Shown in pieces: positions 4,651 to 5,195 of a stretch of DNA of 5,195 nt. The notes under the pieces are model-generated. The model saw only the letters and a list, made by a program, of their open reading frames with translations. It had not been told where the DNA came from and did no database searches. This DNA is from Kangiellaceae bacterium. Its GTDB lineage: Bacteria; Pseudomonadota; Gammaproteobacteria; Enterobacterales; Kangiellaceae. Location: contig JAUUYO010000223.1 in assembly GCA_030590405.1 (NCBI GenBank), positions 1-5,195 of the forward strand, read 5' to 3'. The number at the start of each line of letters is the position of its first letter. Position 1 is the stretch's first letter. The translations under genes were made by a program, and so were the position numbers.

Positions 4651-5195
4651 TCATACAATTCGCATTAACACCGACTGATAATTCTCTATTGTTTTAGAAT
4701 CCAGATGGTGACCACCAGAACGGATCACTTGTTTACCCGCAACAAACACATCTTTAACCGGTAATTCACTACAGGCGAAAATAGCTGCGTCCAGAATAAA
4801 ACTCTGTTGCTTGCTAAAGAGCGATGGATGCTTGCTATCTAACACCACCAGATCAGCACGTTTACCGATGGCTATTTCTCCGACATTTTGGCTAATTGCT
4901 TTAGCGCCATCGCGAGTTGCTTTGCTATATAAATATTGACCAACAGAAGAGCCGTTTTCATCCACTGGACTGTTATTACTAACCCGATCTTTTTCATTAA
5001 CCAAGACTGCTCTTTGATTTTTGCTGAGTCTCTGACCGTATTCGAGCAATCTTAATTCTTCAGCCACATTAATTGATATATGAGAATCTGAACCAATAGC
5101 AAACTTTCCGCCTTGTTTTAAATATTCTGCCGTTGGAAAAATCCCGTCACCCAGATTTGCTTCAGTCAGGGGGCAGATGCCAACCACCGCCCCAC
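4651..5195 (-). CDS. hutF: Formimidoylglutamate deiminase, C-terminal part (cut by window edge)
   Basis: Amidohydrolase-superfamily enzyme that converts N-formimidoyl-L-glutamate to N-formyl-L-glutamate and ammonia in the five-step histidine degradation pathway; cytosolic and metal-dependent. Only the last 180 residues are present. The frame runs off the right edge, and the GTG at 5187-5185 is an internal valine, not a start. Diagnostic stretches of the fragment are CPLTEANLGDGIFP (7-20), IGSDSHISIN (33-42; D36 is the metal-ligand aspartate after strand 8 of the barrel), EELRLLEYGQRLS (45-57), VGQYLYSKATRDGAKAI (84-100), and IGKRADLVVLDSKHP (109-123) leading into the small beta domain. The normal length is about 450 aa, so roughly the N-terminal 60%, with the first His ligands, lies outside. 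Other amidohydrolases were considered, but the TEANLGDG and SDSH...EELRLLEYGQRL combination is HutF-like. Any promoter or HutC-type operator would be outside the window. Confidence 0.92.
   Translation of the reverse strand, partial: GAVVGICPLTEANLGDGIFPTAEYLKQGGKFAIGSDSHISINVAEELRLLEYGQRLSKNQRAVLVNEKDRVSNNSPVDENGSSVGQYLYSKATRDGAKAISQNVGEIAIGKRADLVVLDSKHPSLFSKQQSFILDAAIFACSELPVKDVFVAGKQVIRSGGHHLDSKTIENYQSVLMRIV

Noticed and set aside
5185..5187. GTG as the start codon of a complete 178-aa minus-strand protein
   Set aside because: The frame stays open to the window edge (G-A-V-V-G-I-C-P) and the fragment matches the C-terminal part of HutF, so this codon is an internal valine.

Overview
The window looks like ordinary chromosomal DNA from an AT-rich gammaproteobacterium, probably marine or aquatic. 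The evidence is the protein families: a YcfD/RoxA-type ribosomal oxygenase, a NorM/MdtK-type MATE pump and a HutF-type formimidoylglutamate deiminase. A Kangiella/Aliikangiella-like or related lineage would fit, but the genus cannot be fixed from sequence reading alone. There is no sign of phage, plasmid, insertion sequence, CRISPR array or RNA gene.

Layout: bases 1-130 are non-coding. They hold a polypyrimidine tract, a small GC-rich palindrome and five tandem copies of the heptamer CCCGTAA that end 8 bp before the first gene. A tight block of four plus-strand genes follows (131-3119): a 2-oxoglutarate oxygenase predicted to hydroxylate ribosomal protein uL16 (roxA/ycfD), a GNAT acetyltransferase, a PLD-like protein of unknown function (DUF7931 type), and a short exported protein related to secretin N-terminal domains. 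Gaps are 20 bp and about 50 bp, then an ATGA stop/start overlap, so co-transcription is likely. A 113-bp spacer with two perfect TATAAT hexamers leads into a MATE transporter (norM type, 3233-4558) that keeps the three acidic residues known from Vibrio NorM. The last gene, on the minus strand, is the C-terminal part of hutF (histidine degradation), cut by the window edge. norM and hutF converge on a 92-bp spacer dominated by a long inverted repeat with a second, competing hairpin.

Functionally the window combines ribosome modification (roxA and perhaps the acetyltransferase), two uncharacterised proteins that seem to travel with it, drug/cation efflux and histidine catabolism. I do not see a convincing new defence or mobile system. 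The points most worth a second look are the heptamer array in the leader of roxA, the channel-less secretin-like protein, the uncharacterised DUF7931-like protein, the foldback repeat between norM and hutF, and three 7-nt homopolymer runs spaced exactly 21 bp apart inside roxA.
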